Source: Neobacillus mesonae
Lineage (GTDB): Bacteria > Bacillota > Bacilli > Paenibacillales > Paenibacillaceae
Reading direction: 5' to 3'
Assembly (NCBI GenBank): GCA_023715865.1
Contig: JAMBOW010000006.1
Span: 1-64,000 of the forward strand
Length of the DNA stretch: 64,000 nt
Shown: in pieces, positions 51,517 to 61,073 of the stretch
Layout of the letters: each line of letters begins with the position of its first letter
How positions within the stretch are numbered: the stretch's first letter is position 1
The notes under the pieces: generated by a model
What the model was told of the DNA's origin: nothing
The model's input: only the letters and a program-made list of their open reading frames with translations
The model's database searches: none
Translations under genes and position numbers: made by a program

Positions 51517-53652
51517 ATGAAGTGGAAACAGCAAAAAAGAAAGCGCAATCATCAGGAGGCCGGTCAAGCGAAGAAGAAGCCTCGAATCGAATGGAGTACA
51601 TATTTATCCTGGAAGCAAGTATTGAAACTAAACCCTCTTCGCTCAGTGGGAGTACGTTTATTCCTTATTTTTATGGTCAGTATTTTGCTTGTCGTGTTCG
51701 GGCTGGGTACGTTATCCTACCAGACAGCCAAGTCGACGATAAAGGAGACAGCTTCGGTAGCAAATCAGGAGGCTGTTCAGCAGGTTGGTGAGAAGCTTGA
51801 TTTAATTATGGAACGCTATGTGGATATGTCGACCCAGATTTTCTTCGATAGTAATATTCAAGATTACCTTGAAACTTTACTTGGCACCGGAATGACGGAT
51901 TTCGAGAGATTTGAAGCAACTTCAGCATTAAACGAACAGCTGATGAATATGCAGTTTACGAATCAGTCTGTCGCTTCCATAACGATTATTCACAAGAGAG
52001 ACGATGTACCCATCATTAGCACGGGAGCTGCCTCCACGATGAGTGCTGCACGGGAAGAAGAATGGTTTGGAGAGCTGCTGGAAAGCGGAGGAATCAAGTG
52101 GCTTCCATCAAACGCAGCACAATCAGGTGACAATACTTTCCGTATGGCAAGAGTGATGAAGAATGTAGACGCCAGCATCGGCACTTATGTCATCGTTATC
52201 GAGATTGATACAAGCACGATCGAGGACGAATTGAAGGCAGTAAATCTCGGAGAGAACAGTGTCTTGCAAGCGATTACGGGAGAAGGTGTTGTTGCAGCTT
52301 CTACTATTCCGGAAAGAACAGGACAAGAGACAGAACTTGCCTTCTTCAAAGAAATTACTGAAGAGTCAGGCGTAAAAGATACGACCAATACAATGAATGA
52401 TCAGCACGAAGAAGTCTTGGCTGTATATAATACCCTCGATGTATCGAGATGGAGAATTGTCGGAATGATTCCAGTCAATGAACTGGTAAAGGATGCTCAG
52501 TCCATTCTGGTTACGACGATCATTGTGGCGGGAGCAGCCTTCATTATAGCCATTCTGATCGGGTTCTGGATGGTGCGGATGATTGCAAAGCCGCTCGTGA
52601 ATCTGAAGGAGCTGATGGCTGAAGGAGCGAAGGGTAATTTAGCTGTCCGTACCTCACACAAGAGCAAGGATGAAATTGGGATGCTGTCTGACAATTTCAA
52701 TATCATGATGGAGCAGATTACAGCACTTGTTAATCAGACGAATCAGACGGCCCAGGATGTGCTTGTTACGGCTACGGAGCTAAGTACAGCTTCCCAGAAG
52801 ACAGCTGCATCGGCAGCGGAAGTAGCCATCGCAACGGAGCAAATTGCAGGCGGTGCCACGAACCTGGCTTCTGAAGCAGAGCGGGGCAGTGAAATGACAG
52901 ACCTGATATCATCCCAAATGCAGAAAGTAGTCGGGACGAATGAGGAGCTCGGTCAATCGGCTAAGCTTGTGGAGGGCGCGAGTCAGGAGGGTACAAAATA
53001 TCTTAATGGCTTGTTAGGAAAAACAGAGCAAAGTGAACAGATGATCAGAGCTCTAGTTACCAAGGTCGATACCCTAAAGGGAAGTACTTCTTCCATCCTC
53101 AGCATTTTGGATGTACTTCAGAATATAGCAAGGCAGACCAATATTCTTTCACTGAATGCAACCATTGAGGCTGCAAGGGCAGGCGCGGCCGGCCGTGGAT
53201 TTATGGTTGTCGCAGATGAGGTGCGTCAATTGGCTGATCAATCGAAGGAGTCCATTAATATGGTCGCCGATATGACAGATCGTATTATGAACGAAATGAA
53301 CGAAACGGTGAGTGCACTTTCAGAAGCCTATCCACTGTTCCAAGAGCAAATCGAAGCAGTGAAGGAAACAGGGGAGATCTTCCAAACCGTAGAAGAACAG
53401 ATGGGTATGTTTGTTAATAAATTGACGGAGACTTCCGCTTCTATTGATGCCTTGAGTCAATCTCAGGTTACCTTGTCTGAGACCATGATGAGCGTAAGTT
53501 CCGTAGCAGAACAGTCTTCTGCTACTTCTCAGGAAGTGGCTTCCTTAAGCAGTGAGCAGCAAAGCGTCGGCAACCAGCTTGTGGAATTGTCGAACAAAAT
53601 GGAGAAGGTATCCGAAGAGCTGAAAGCGACCTTGAGTGCATTCAGGCTGTAG
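51517..53652 (+). CDS. Methyl-accepting chemotaxis protein
   Basis: The 711-aa receptor has a long basic cytoplasmic N-terminus (about 45 residues) and TM1 near 46-70. An extracellular Cache-type sensing domain (about 70-325) and TM2 near 330-355 follow. A HAMP domain and the signalling domain come next, with the conserved hairpin tip LQNIARQTNILSLNATIEAA and GRGFMVVADEVRQLADQS. The ligand is not evident. The ribosome site is weak (GGCGGGTGAA). It is a single gene between terminators, apparently unrelated in function to its neighbours. Confidence 0.93.
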   Translation: MKWKQQKRKRNHQEAGQAKKKPRIEWSTYLSWKQVLKLNPLRSVGVRLFLIFMVSILLVVFGLGTLSYQTAKSTIKETASVANQEAVQQVGEKLDLIMERYVDMSTQIFFDSNIQDYLETLLGTGMTDFERFEATSALNEQLMNMQFTNQSVASITIIHKRDDVPIISTGAASTMSAAREEEWFGELLESGGIKWLPSNAAQSGDNTFRMARVMKNVDASIGTYVIVIEIDTSTIEDELKAVNLGENSVLQAITGEGVVAASTIPERTGQETELAFFKEITEESGVKDTTNTMNDQHEEVLAVYNTLDVSRWRIVGMIPVNELVKDAQSILVTTIIVAGAAFIIAILIGFWMVRMIAKPLVNLKELMAEGAKGNLAVRTSHKSKDEIGMLSDNFNIMMEQITALVNQTNQTAQDVLVTATELSTASQKTAASAAEVAIATEQIAGGATNLASEAERGSEMTDLISSQMQKVVGTNEELGQSAKLVEGASQEGTKYLNGLLGKTEQSEQMIRALVTKVDTLKGSTSSILSILDVLQNIARQTNILSLNATIEAARAGAAGRGFMVVADEVRQLADQSKESINMVADMTDRIMNEMNETVSALSEAYPLFQEQIEAVKETGEIFQTVEEQMGMFVNKLTETSASIDALSQSQVTLSETMMSVSSVAEQSSATSQEVASLSSEQQSVGNQLVELSNKMEKVSEELKATLSAFRL

Positions 53653-53693
53653 GACCTGTAAGTTTTACAACATTGTATATGTTATTAATTAAG

Positions 53694-53730
53694 CATGCTT
53701 CCGCTATAAAGCGGGGGCATGTTTTCTTTA
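53694..53730 (+). terminator. Terminator of the chemotaxis receptor gene
   Basis: CATGCTTCCGC (53694-53704) pairs with GCGGGGGCATG (53711-53721), two G-U pairs, loop TATAAA, followed by TTTTCTTT. Confidence 0.85.
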
Positions 53731-53866
53731 TTAGGAGTAATATTACTGTTTTGGCCTGGATTCATGGAAGACAGATGCTGTTGATAATGATGACGGGAAA
53801 GAGGTTTTAGAGCATCCAAAATTAGGGGATAATAGCGTAAAAAGCAGACGAAAGTAGGCGGCATCT

Positions 53867-55663
53867 TTGAATATGCATCGTAAACAAAGAATATTTTATG
53901 GGCTTTCTCTATTGGTCCTTTTGTTTTTGGTTCTGCTCTTTCGGCTTGCTTATATTCAGTTATTTCAGGTGAATCAAAAGATAGCTCATTCAGACAGAAC
54001 GATGCTTGAAATGTCGGTGCTTCAGCGGGAGCAAGGGATTATTCTAGATTCTGGCCGGGGGCAGTTTATGGATCGTAACCATATTCCAATTACGGGAGAG
54101 CTCTTATGGGTTCCTGTACTGTTTCCGGTGCAGGATTCGCTTAGCAGTGAGCAGGTGAAGCAGCGTAAGAAGGTGGCAGACATATTAAATGTGAACGAGG
54201 AGGAATTGTGGAACACATGGAAGTCCATACATTCCCCTGAATGGTGGAAGGAGGACTCAGGCGCACCTTTGACACTCACAGAGACGCAAGTTCAAGCTAT
54301 TCGCCAGCTTCAGCTCGAGGATGTTCAGGCTCTGCCTTATATGAACCGATATCATTCCATGGAGGCAAACGGGATGCAATGGCTCGGTTATTTATCCGAA
54401 CTGCCACATCTAGAAGGGACGGATTTCAAATTAGAAGTAAAGGAGCCGTTTAACGTAAGATCTGGCGCAGCTGGGTTAGAAAGGAGTCTGGAGCCCATTA
54501 TAAAAGGACTCGGCCCAACTCTTGTCTCCAACATGGTGGATAGTCACAAGCAGCCGGTAAGTGATTTAGGAACGAGGATAATTGCCCCGCATAATCCGAA
54601 ATATCCGCTTCACATCCAGACCACGATTGATCTTTCCATTCAAGAAGAGATTGAACAGCTGACAAAAAAGGCAGGAGTGAAGGAAGGGGCAGTTGTTGTA
54701 CTGGATGCAAAAAATGCGGATGTCATTGCAATGGTATCGCGTCCATTTTATAATCCGGAGCATATTCAGTTAAGTGATGAAAGCTCGTCCAACTTGGCAG
54801 TGAAGGCAGCTGTTCCCGGCTCCATCTTCAAGATTGTCACAGCTGCTGCCGCTCTGGAGAATGGAGTAGTCAGCTCCAAGGAGCATTTTCATTGTTCCGG
54901 ACATTACGGAAAGTATGGACTTGCTTGCTGGAAGCAGGGTGGGCATGGAGAGCTCAGTTTTGAACAAGCTTTCGCTGAATCTTGTAACGTAGCCTTTGCA
55001 GAGGTTGCCGCTCGGCTGACCTCCCAGCAGCTGTCACAAACTGCACAAGCATTAGGAATAGGCCGGCAGGTGGGGTACCAGCGTGAAGACTATTTAGGCA
55101 TTCAGCATTTTAAACTATTTGATCATGAAGAGGCGGGAGAGATTTTTCATTCCGAAGAAGCCGCCTTGCAAAATGATGAGGGCATTCGAATTCAGACCGC
55201 GATTGGGCAAAGAGATGTCAAGATATCACCGCTTCAGGCTGCCAATTTAGTAGTTACTTTACTGCATGGCGGAGAGGTTCTCTCACCTAAAATCGTATCC
55301 GAAATCCATTATGCAGACGGGAAATTAATGCAGGTTCTAAAGGATCGGACTTTAGCGAACAGCCAAGCGCCGCGAATTCATGAGACTACAGCAAAAAAGA
55401 TTCTTAGCTATATGGCAGAGGTGGTCGATAGTGGAACAGGCCAAAGTCTAAAGAAAGCAAAATGGACGTTAGCTGGAAAGTCAGGGACTGCTCAGGTTCA
55501 AGAAGAAGGAGAAAAACTGAATAATCAGTGGTTTATAGGCTACGGTCCTGCTCATGACCCTCAGTACGCCGTCGCGGTTATGGTGAAAAACGTGCCAATC
55601 TCTTCAAAGCATAAGGCAACAGCACTCTTTAAACAGGTGATGGATGTATTGGCCCATTCGTAA
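53867..55663 (+). CDS. Class B penicillin-binding protein, PbpI/YrrR-like
   Basis: The 598-aa peptidoglycan transpeptidase has one N-terminal span (about residues 9-30) and a dimerisation-type domain with the RGQFMDRNHIPITG motif. The transpeptidase domain has the SIFK active-site serine near residue 319, SCN near 372 and KSGT near 538. B. subtilis PbpI (PBP4b, YrrR) lies in the same region and is sporulation-associated, which makes that relation likely. The start is TTG 53867 after AGTAGGCGG; ATG 53873 is an alternative. Confidence 0.88.
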   Translation: MNMHRKQRIFYGLSLLVLLFLVLLFRLAYIQLFQVNQKIAHSDRTMLEMSVLQREQGIILDSGRGQFMDRNHIPITGELLWVPVLFPVQDSLSSEQVKQRKKVADILNVNEEELWNTWKSIHSPEWWKEDSGAPLTLTETQVQAIRQLQLEDVQALPYMNRYHSMEANGMQWLGYLSELPHLEGTDFKLEVKEPFNVRSGAAGLERSLEPIIKGLGPTLVSNMVDSHKQPVSDLGTRIIAPHNPKYPLHIQTTIDLSIQEEIEQLTKKAGVKEGAVVVLDAKNADVIAMVSRPFYNPEHIQLSDESSSNLAVKAAVPGSIFKIVTAAAALENGVVSSKEHFHCSGHYGKYGLACWKQGGHGELSFEQAFAESCNVAFAEVAARLTSQQLSQTAQALGIGRQVGYQREDYLGIQHFKLFDHEEAGEIFHSEEAALQNDEGIRIQTAIGQRDVKISPLQAANLVVTLLHGGEVLSPKIVSEIHYADGKLMQVLKDRTLANSQAPRIHETTAKKILSYMAEVVDSGTGQSLKKAKWTLAGKSGTAQVQEEGEKLNNQWFIGYGPAHDPQYAVAVMVKNVPISSKHKATALFKQVMDVLAHS

Positions 55664-55729
55664 AAGTATGCAGGGTACTTCACAAATTTTGGATGGTCAT
55701 GTAGGGAAGCTATATGCTGGAATGAATAG

Positions 55730-55768
55730 AAAAAGGATAGAAGGAGCAGCTCCTTCTATCCTTTTTTT
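55730..55768. terminator. Bidirectional terminator
   Basis: A perfect 12-bp stem (55735-55746 with 55750-55761) with loop CAG, flanked by A and T runs, between the convergent penicillin-binding protein and AI-2E permease genes. Confidence 0.93.
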
Positions 55769-55784
55769 ATAAATGTTAATGAAT

Positions 55785-56915
55785 TTATTCCTTTCGTGAT
55801 TCAGATTCATCCACTGCAAATGGAGAAGATTGAAACTCATCCTCCGGCAGTCGAATCCAGCGCTGCAAGTACCCTTGCTGCCACAGCTCCTTGATTAGGA
55901 TCAGCAAAATAGGTGAAAGAATGACACCGGATATGCCGAAGATGGATAGTGAAATCAACATAAAGGACAACATAAGATAGGCGGAAGTGACGCCTATGGA
56001 GTTGCCTGAAATTTTAGGCTCCGCCAGTTGTCTTATAAGCATCGTTACACCCATAACGACAAGCAGACCGATTGCAGTCCCCATGTCACCGACGATGAAC
56101 AGATACACGCTCCAAGGAATAAAAATAACAGGTACACCAAGCAGCGGCAGCAGGTCCAGCACAGCTGCAATGAGGGCGAGCGTAAGAGCATTCCCTGTTC
56201 CCAAAATAAGGAGACCGATAAATACAAGCACAAATGTAATCGAGATTAAGATGAGCTGTGCTTTAAGGTAAGATCCAATCGCTTTAAATACATGGTTTTT
56301 TAAGAACCAATATGCCTGCTTTAATGTATTTGGTGCTTTTCGTTTCGTAATCAGCCGCCACATATCAATTTCTACACTTAAGAAAAAGGCCAGAATGATT
56401 GCAACGGCAAAGTTTCCGACAAATGAGGAGAAGGAGCTTAGCATGCCGACGATGTACCCGAGGAAGCCTGCTCCCCAAGTAGACAGGGCGGCGGTTACTT
56501 TTTCAAAATTTTGATTGATTTGGTCCGTTACGCTTGCCGGGAGCGCATTCCACTGAGTTTGAAAAAGCTCAAGCAGCTGGGTAAACTGATTTTGAATCAG
56601 ACTCATGTAAGCCGGGATGTTACCCTGAAATTGAGTGATGGAAGACACGATAATGACACCGAGACCGAAAAAGATGCCGAGCAGAACAGCCAGGAACAGC
56701 AATACAGAAATGGCGGATGCAATTGCCTTTTTAAATCCTTTTTTATGTAAAAACTTAGCCAAAGGTTCAATGATGACAAATACTAAAAAGGAAAGAAAGA
56801 CAGGTGCGGCAATCTGATACAGCTTGCTTGAGACAAACATGATCAGAAATACAGTCAGCGCAATTAATCCAATATCGAGTGCAGTTCGCCAATATTTTTT
56901 GTAAAGAGGAAGCAT
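55785..56915 (-). CDS. AI-2E family transporter (second copy)
   Basis: The 376-aa polytopic protein of the PerM/AI-2E family has a paired-span N-terminus (IALTVFLIMFVSSKLYQI, FLVFVIIEPLAKFLHKKG) and a central soluble region. The late segments include LKNHVFKAIGSYLKAQLILI and LDLLPLLGVPVIFIPW. Relatives YtvI, YueF and YubA have no firm substrate. AAAGGAG precedes the ATG on the minus strand. It differs clearly from the alaS-linked member at 42065. Confidence 0.87.
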   Translation of the reverse strand: MLPLYKKYWRTALDIGLIALTVFLIMFVSSKLYQIAAPVFLSFLVFVIIEPLAKFLHKKGFKKAIASAISVLLFLAVLLGIFFGLGVIIVSSITQFQGNIPAYMSLIQNQFTQLLELFQTQWNALPASVTDQINQNFEKVTAALSTWGAGFLGYIVGMLSSFSSFVGNFAVAIILAFFLSVEIDMWRLITKRKAPNTLKQAYWFLKNHVFKAIGSYLKAQLILISITFVLVFIGLLILGTGNALTLALIAAVLDLLPLLGVPVIFIPWSVYLFIVGDMGTAIGLLVVMGVTMLIRQLAEPKISGNSIGVTSAYLMLSFMLISLSIFGISGVILSPILLILIKELWQQGYLQRWIRLPEDEFQSSPFAVDESESRKE

Positions 56916-57154
56916 ATTATAACAACGACTCCTTTAAAAAGTGAATGTGTCTCTGTACAGATTATACTAAATTGTTAAGCACTAACTGTAAATTTCTTTG
57001 GTTTAATCTGTCTAGGAAGTATACGTTAATTTTGAAATGAAGGGTTCATTTTATTCACAATATGATAAAATAATAGTTAGTGTTGTTTTTAAGATTTTGT
57101 AATGTACGTCTTACTACTACACGTTACGAGTCTAAAAAAGTGAGGAATACCGTT

Positions 57155-58585
57155 ATGCAGAACTTGCTGCTGTTGCTCTTTTATATTACTTCTTTTTATG
57201 CCTTTATTCCTAGTTTGATCAGCCGTTTATTCGGATTTCGTGTGTTCAGGCGAGGAAGGAATTTGAAGGATTTCGCCTTAACATTTGACGATGGGCCGGA
57301 TCCTGATTATACACCGCAGCTGCTTGATCTGCTGAAAAGGCATGGGGCTAAAGCCACCTTTTTTGTTGTAGGTGAACATGCGGAGCGTAATCCAGAGCTG
57401 CTAAAAAGAATGCATGATGAGGGTCATCTTATCGGAATTCATAATTATGTGCACAAGACCAATTGGCTGATGACGCCAAACGTTGTACGTCAGCAAATTG
57501 AGAAAACAGATGCTATTATTTATCATATTACTGGCTCTCATGCTCTATATTATCGCCCGCCATGGGGCATTACCAATTTATTCGATTTTTCCAAGAAGCA
57601 TTACCACCGCATTGTATTATGGTCAGGCATGTTTGGAGATTGGAGAGAACGTGTCGGTGCTGATCGACTGACAGAGCGAATGCTGAAGAAGCTTCGCGGC
57701 GGCGAGGTCATGGTCCTCCATGACTGCGGAACGACACCAGGGGCGGATAAACATGCACCAGCCCAAATGCTGATTGCGCTTGATCGGGTTCTAACAGAGG
57801 CAAATCGCCGAAATATTCAAAGTATACGAATTGATGATATGATAGCACTGCATAATGCTGCCAAGCAGCATACAATAGGAAGGGAGGCAGCTATGAAGAT
57901 TCAGTCAGGATTAAAACAAGTGGTTGTCCGGGCATGGCTTATATGGGAGCAGCTCTTCCATATGGCTGCCAAACTGAAGACGATAACTCCTCAGGATCCT
58001 TTTTTACACTATCGAGTTCGTCCTTATCAGGGCAAAGCGATTAAGCTTACAAACGGTAACACCCTGCAAAAAGGGGACGATATTATCGAACTTCATTTTG
58101 ATAATAAAAAGCTTTATCAGCTGGGTACTTCATCAAAAACGACTGTACATCTCGCGATTCGAATGATCCGATTGATGGAGAAGCAACTGCCCGATCTAGT
58201 TAAAATAGCAGTGGGTGACCCTAAGGTTGCGAATGCTAAGGCATTGTATGGTGTCAGTATGATTAACCGCGGGCCGGAGCAGTTTGGCTTCTCAGTATTA
58301 GATCTTCCGCGCGACTTGTTTGCCGCATCGACCTCAATTTATCTGAAAATCCTGTTAAGCGTGATCCATCCAGCGGGACAAAACAGACTAAGAGAAGGCA
58401 GTCAGCAGATGGTTCCTAAAATGATTGTGATGCCGATGGAGCTGTTGTATGAACGATTTGGAGATGGCATGAAGCCAAAAGAACAGGCATATGACCGCAG
58501 CTCTACAAAGACTGCATATGTTGATGAGGAAGACACTTCGCTAACAGGAACTACGGATCTAACCCGTACACCACCTGTAGCTTGA
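57155..58585 (+). CDS. Polysaccharide deacetylase with C-terminal YkoP-like domain
   Basis: The 476-aa protein has one N-terminal hydrophobic span, then a NodB-type carbohydrate esterase 4 domain. Its metal-site motif is LTFDDGPDPDYTPQLLD, then IGIHNYVHKTNW (His ligands), YYRPPWG and VMVLHDCG. The C-terminal 210 residues (from about IQSGLKQVVVRAW) look like the YkoP-type domain that is encoded separately in B. subtilis. ATG 57155 follows GTGAGGAA; in-frame codons upstream to 57080 lack a ribosome site. The substrate is likely cell-wall glycan or chitooligomer. Confidence 0.82.
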   Translation: MQNLLLLLFYITSFYAFIPSLISRLFGFRVFRRGRNLKDFALTFDDGPDPDYTPQLLDLLKRHGAKATFFVVGEHAERNPELLKRMHDEGHLIGIHNYVHKTNWLMTPNVVRQQIEKTDAIIYHITGSHALYYRPPWGITNLFDFSKKHYHRIVLWSGMFGDWRERVGADRLTERMLKKLRGGEVMVLHDCGTTPGADKHAPAQMLIALDRVLTEANRRNIQSIRIDDMIALHNAAKQHTIGREAAMKIQSGLKQVVVRAWLIWEQLFHMAAKLKTITPQDPFLHYRVRPYQGKAIKLTNGNTLQKGDDIIELHFDNKKLYQLGTSSKTTVHLAIRMIRLMEKQLPDLVKIAVGDPKVANAKALYGVSMINRGPEQFGFSVLDLPRDLFAASTSIYLKILLSVIHPAGQNRLREGSQQMVPKMIVMPMELLYERFGDGMKPKEQAYDRSSTKTAYVDEEDTSLTGTTDLTRTPPVA

Positions 58586-58593
58586 TTTTATAT

Positions 58594-58630
58594 AAAAAGG
58601 GATGCAGCTTGTGCTGCATCCCTTTTTGTA
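58594..58630. terminator. Bidirectional terminator
   Basis: A perfect 15-bp stem (58594-58608 with 58613-58627) with loop TTGT, A-rich left and T-rich right, between the convergent deacetylase and ilvD genes. Confidence 0.93.
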
Positions 58631-58649
58631 TGAAACAATAAATCGGTAA

Positions 58650-60338
58650 TTATATTTTGAGGACACCGCCGTTGCTGGCGTTCGTAACGAGTTTGGAGTA
58701 ACGGGCCAAATAGCCTGTCTTTACTTTTGGTTCAAACCCTTCCCATTCTTCAGCACGACGGCGTTCCATTTCTTCATCACTAACCAATAGCTCAATTTTG
58801 CGGTTGTTCAGATCAAGCTCAATGAGATCTCCGTCATGCACGAAAGCAATCGGTCCGCCTTCTGCTGCTTCAGGAGAAATATGGCCGATACTGATACCTC
58901 TAGATGCGCCAGAGAAGCGTCCATCTGTAATTAGACCAACCTTGGCACCAAGACCCATACCTACGATCTGGGAGGTAGGAGCAAGCATTTCCGGCATACC
59001 AGGCCCGCCTTTTGGTCCTTCATAACGGATAACGACCACATGTCCTTCTTTAACCTTGCCGTTTGCAATGCCTTCAAGCGCTTCTTCCTGAGAATTGAAG
59101 CAAATGGCAGGGCCTTTGTGATAACCTCCGACGGACGGATCTACTGCACCAACCTTAATGATGGAGCCTTCTGGGGCTAGATTACCGAACAAAACGGCCA
59201 GACCGCCGCGCTCAGAGTGAGGATTGTCCAATCTATGGATAACGTTAGTATCCAGGATCGGTGAATTCTCTACATTCTCACGCAGTGTTTTACCGGTAAC
59301 TGTAATGTTCTCAGCATGAAGTGCACCTGGTTTCTTCAATAACTCATTTAGTACTGCGCTTACGCCGCCTGCGTTCTGCACATCCTCGATGTGATAGTCG
59401 GAGGCAGGAGCGAGCTTGGAAAGATGCGGTACACGGTTAGCTACTTCATTGATGCGCTCAATCGGATATTCGATGCCTGCTTCATGTGCAAGTGCCAGTG
59501 TGTGAAGCACCGTGTTGGTTGAACCGCCCATTGCCATGTCAAGCGCAAACGCATTATCAATGGCTTCCGGAGTCACGATATCACGAGGTTTCAGATCCAT
59601 CTTGATCAGCTCCATGAGCTGAGTTGCAGATTTACGAACAAAATCACGACGCTCAGGTGCAACTGCCAGAATTGTACCGTTGCCTGGAAGAGCTAGACCA
59701 AGCGCTTCGGCAAGACAGTTCATGGAGTTCGCTGTGAACATACCTGAGCAGGAACCGCAGGTTGGACAGCCGAATTGTTCAAGCTCAAGCAAGCTTTGAT
59801 CATCGATTTTACCTGCTTGATAAGCACCTACGCCTTCAAAGACAGAAGTCAGCGACAATGCGCGTCCGTTCTTGTCACGGCCTGCTTTCATTGGACCGCC
59901 GCTTACAAAAATAGTTGGGATATTCACACGGAGTGCGCCCATAAGCATACCTGGTGTGATTTTGTCACAGTTCGGTATACATACCATTCCGTCAAACCAG
60001 TGAGCGGAAACAACGGTTTCCACGGAGTCGGCAATGATATCACGGCTTGGAAGCGAATAGCGCATACCGATGTGACCCATTGCAATACCGTCATCGACAC
60101 CGATCGTGTTAAACTCGAACGGCACGCCGCCGGCTTCGATAATAGCCTCTTTTACAATTTTACCAAATTCCTGAAGATGAACATGACCAGGTACGATATC
60201 GATGTATGAATTACATACAGCGATAAATGGCTTGCCGAAATCCTCTTCTTTTACCCCGGCTGCACGAAGCAAGCTTCGATGCGGCGCTCTGTCAAAACCT
60301 TTTTTAATCATGTCTGAACGCATTTTTTTTGGTGCCAT
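58650..60338 (-). CDS. ilvD: Dihydroxy-acid dehydratase
   Basis: A Fe-S enzyme of valine, leucine and isoleucine synthesis. The 562-aa protein has cluster Cys in FIAVCNSYIDIVPG, MVCIPNCDKITPG and CPTCGSCSGMFTANSMN, and the C-terminal GRFSGASRGISIGHISPEAA block. A GGGGGG site lies before the ATG on the minus strand. No T-box or other branched-chain leader is recognisable between 60339 and 60540. It stands alone here, without other ilv genes. Confidence 0.96.
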   Translation of the reverse strand: MAPKKMRSDMIKKGFDRAPHRSLLRAAGVKEEDFGKPFIAVCNSYIDIVPGHVHLQEFGKIVKEAIIEAGGVPFEFNTIGVDDGIAMGHIGMRYSLPSRDIIADSVETVVSAHWFDGMVCIPNCDKITPGMLMGALRVNIPTIFVSGGPMKAGRDKNGRALSLTSVFEGVGAYQAGKIDDQSLLELEQFGCPTCGSCSGMFTANSMNCLAEALGLALPGNGTILAVAPERRDFVRKSATQLMELIKMDLKPRDIVTPEAIDNAFALDMAMGGSTNTVLHTLALAHEAGIEYPIERINEVANRVPHLSKLAPASDYHIEDVQNAGGVSAVLNELLKKPGALHAENITVTGKTLRENVENSPILDTNVIHRLDNPHSERGGLAVLFGNLAPEGSIIKVGAVDPSVGGYHKGPAICFNSQEEALEGIANGKVKEGHVVVIRYEGPKGGPGMPEMLAPTSQIVGMGLGAKVGLITDGRFSGASRGISIGHISPEAAEGGPIAFVHDGDLIELDLNNRKIELLVSDEEMERRRAEEWEGFEPKVKTGYLARYSKLVTNASNGGVLKI

Positions 60339-60539
60339 GGTGTCTGTTTCCCCCCAAGAATCAAATATTGATTAGCATTTGAACTGCACATCTGAAAGCA
60401 GTATGCCCTTATGAATGAACTGTCACTGTTTCTGTGCCGCTTTAAAGAGCTAATAGTAAAGAATATAATTTTAAATGAGTCTATCACAGTTCACGTCATA
60501 TTTCTACAAGATTAAGGTGATTTTGAGGGGACTTAACTC

Positions 60540-60794
60540 CTAACGAAGGCCTCCTTTACGGCCGATTTCACGATAAAAGCTCCGATCATGAGATTGGGCA
60601 GTGGCCTTTCCGCCTTTGCTGCCGATTTCCTGATAGAAGTCAGAGCTGTGGTTTTCAGAAGTTGCCTCCCCGCCTTTACGTCCAATTTTTTGATAGAAGG
60701 ATTTATCATATTTTTTTGAAGTAGCCTCTCCTCCGAGGCGTCCGGCCTCTGCACGCGTCATCTTGGGGCGATTTCCTTTCAGCGTTTGTGCCAT
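60540..60794 (-). CDS. KGG-repeat (GsiB-like) stress protein
   Basis: The 84-aa hydrophilic protein consists mainly of a repeated unit ending (I/L)G(R/S)(K)GG(E/K)AT. FYQKIGRKGGEATS, FYQEIGSKGGKATA and FYREIGRKGGLR can be read in a row, after AGRLGGEATS. This is the KGG/con-10-type repeat found in GsiB and other desiccation or general-stress proteins. GAGGAGTG precedes the ATG on the minus strand. It is divergent from kdgK. Confidence 0.85.
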   Translation of the reverse strand: MAQTLKGNRPKMTRAEAGRLGGEATSKKYDKSFYQKIGRKGGEATSENHSSDFYQEIGSKGGKATAQSHDRSFYREIGRKGGLR

Positions 60795-61073
60795 GAGTGA
60801 ATCACTCCTCTTTTTGAATTTATTGTTAGGGATATGCTTGTACTTACCACGACCAAAAATAGATGAAACGGTGAATATTGCAAAATTTTGGATGATATTG
60901 TTTGAATTAAAGAAGGAACCATTTTACAAACCTGTATAATCAAGAAAAATACGCAAAATTGTAGATTGACAACGGTTCCAATAAGCGTTCAAAATGAACT
61001 AAGTAAACAAAATCGAAAGTATACGCACATAAATGGAAGTAAAATGTTCAAAAAGAGAGAAGGAGGGCTATTG

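Noticed and set aside
60339..60539. T-box or other leader controlling ilvD
   Set aside because: No GGTGG-ACC T-box sequence or terminator hairpin is present on the minus strand.
60966..61073. N-terminal extension of kdgK starting at TTG 60966
   Set aside because: The extension has no family similarity, and AAGGAGGG at 61060-61067 fits the start at 61074; the TTGACA here could instead be a -35 element, but its -10 is poor.
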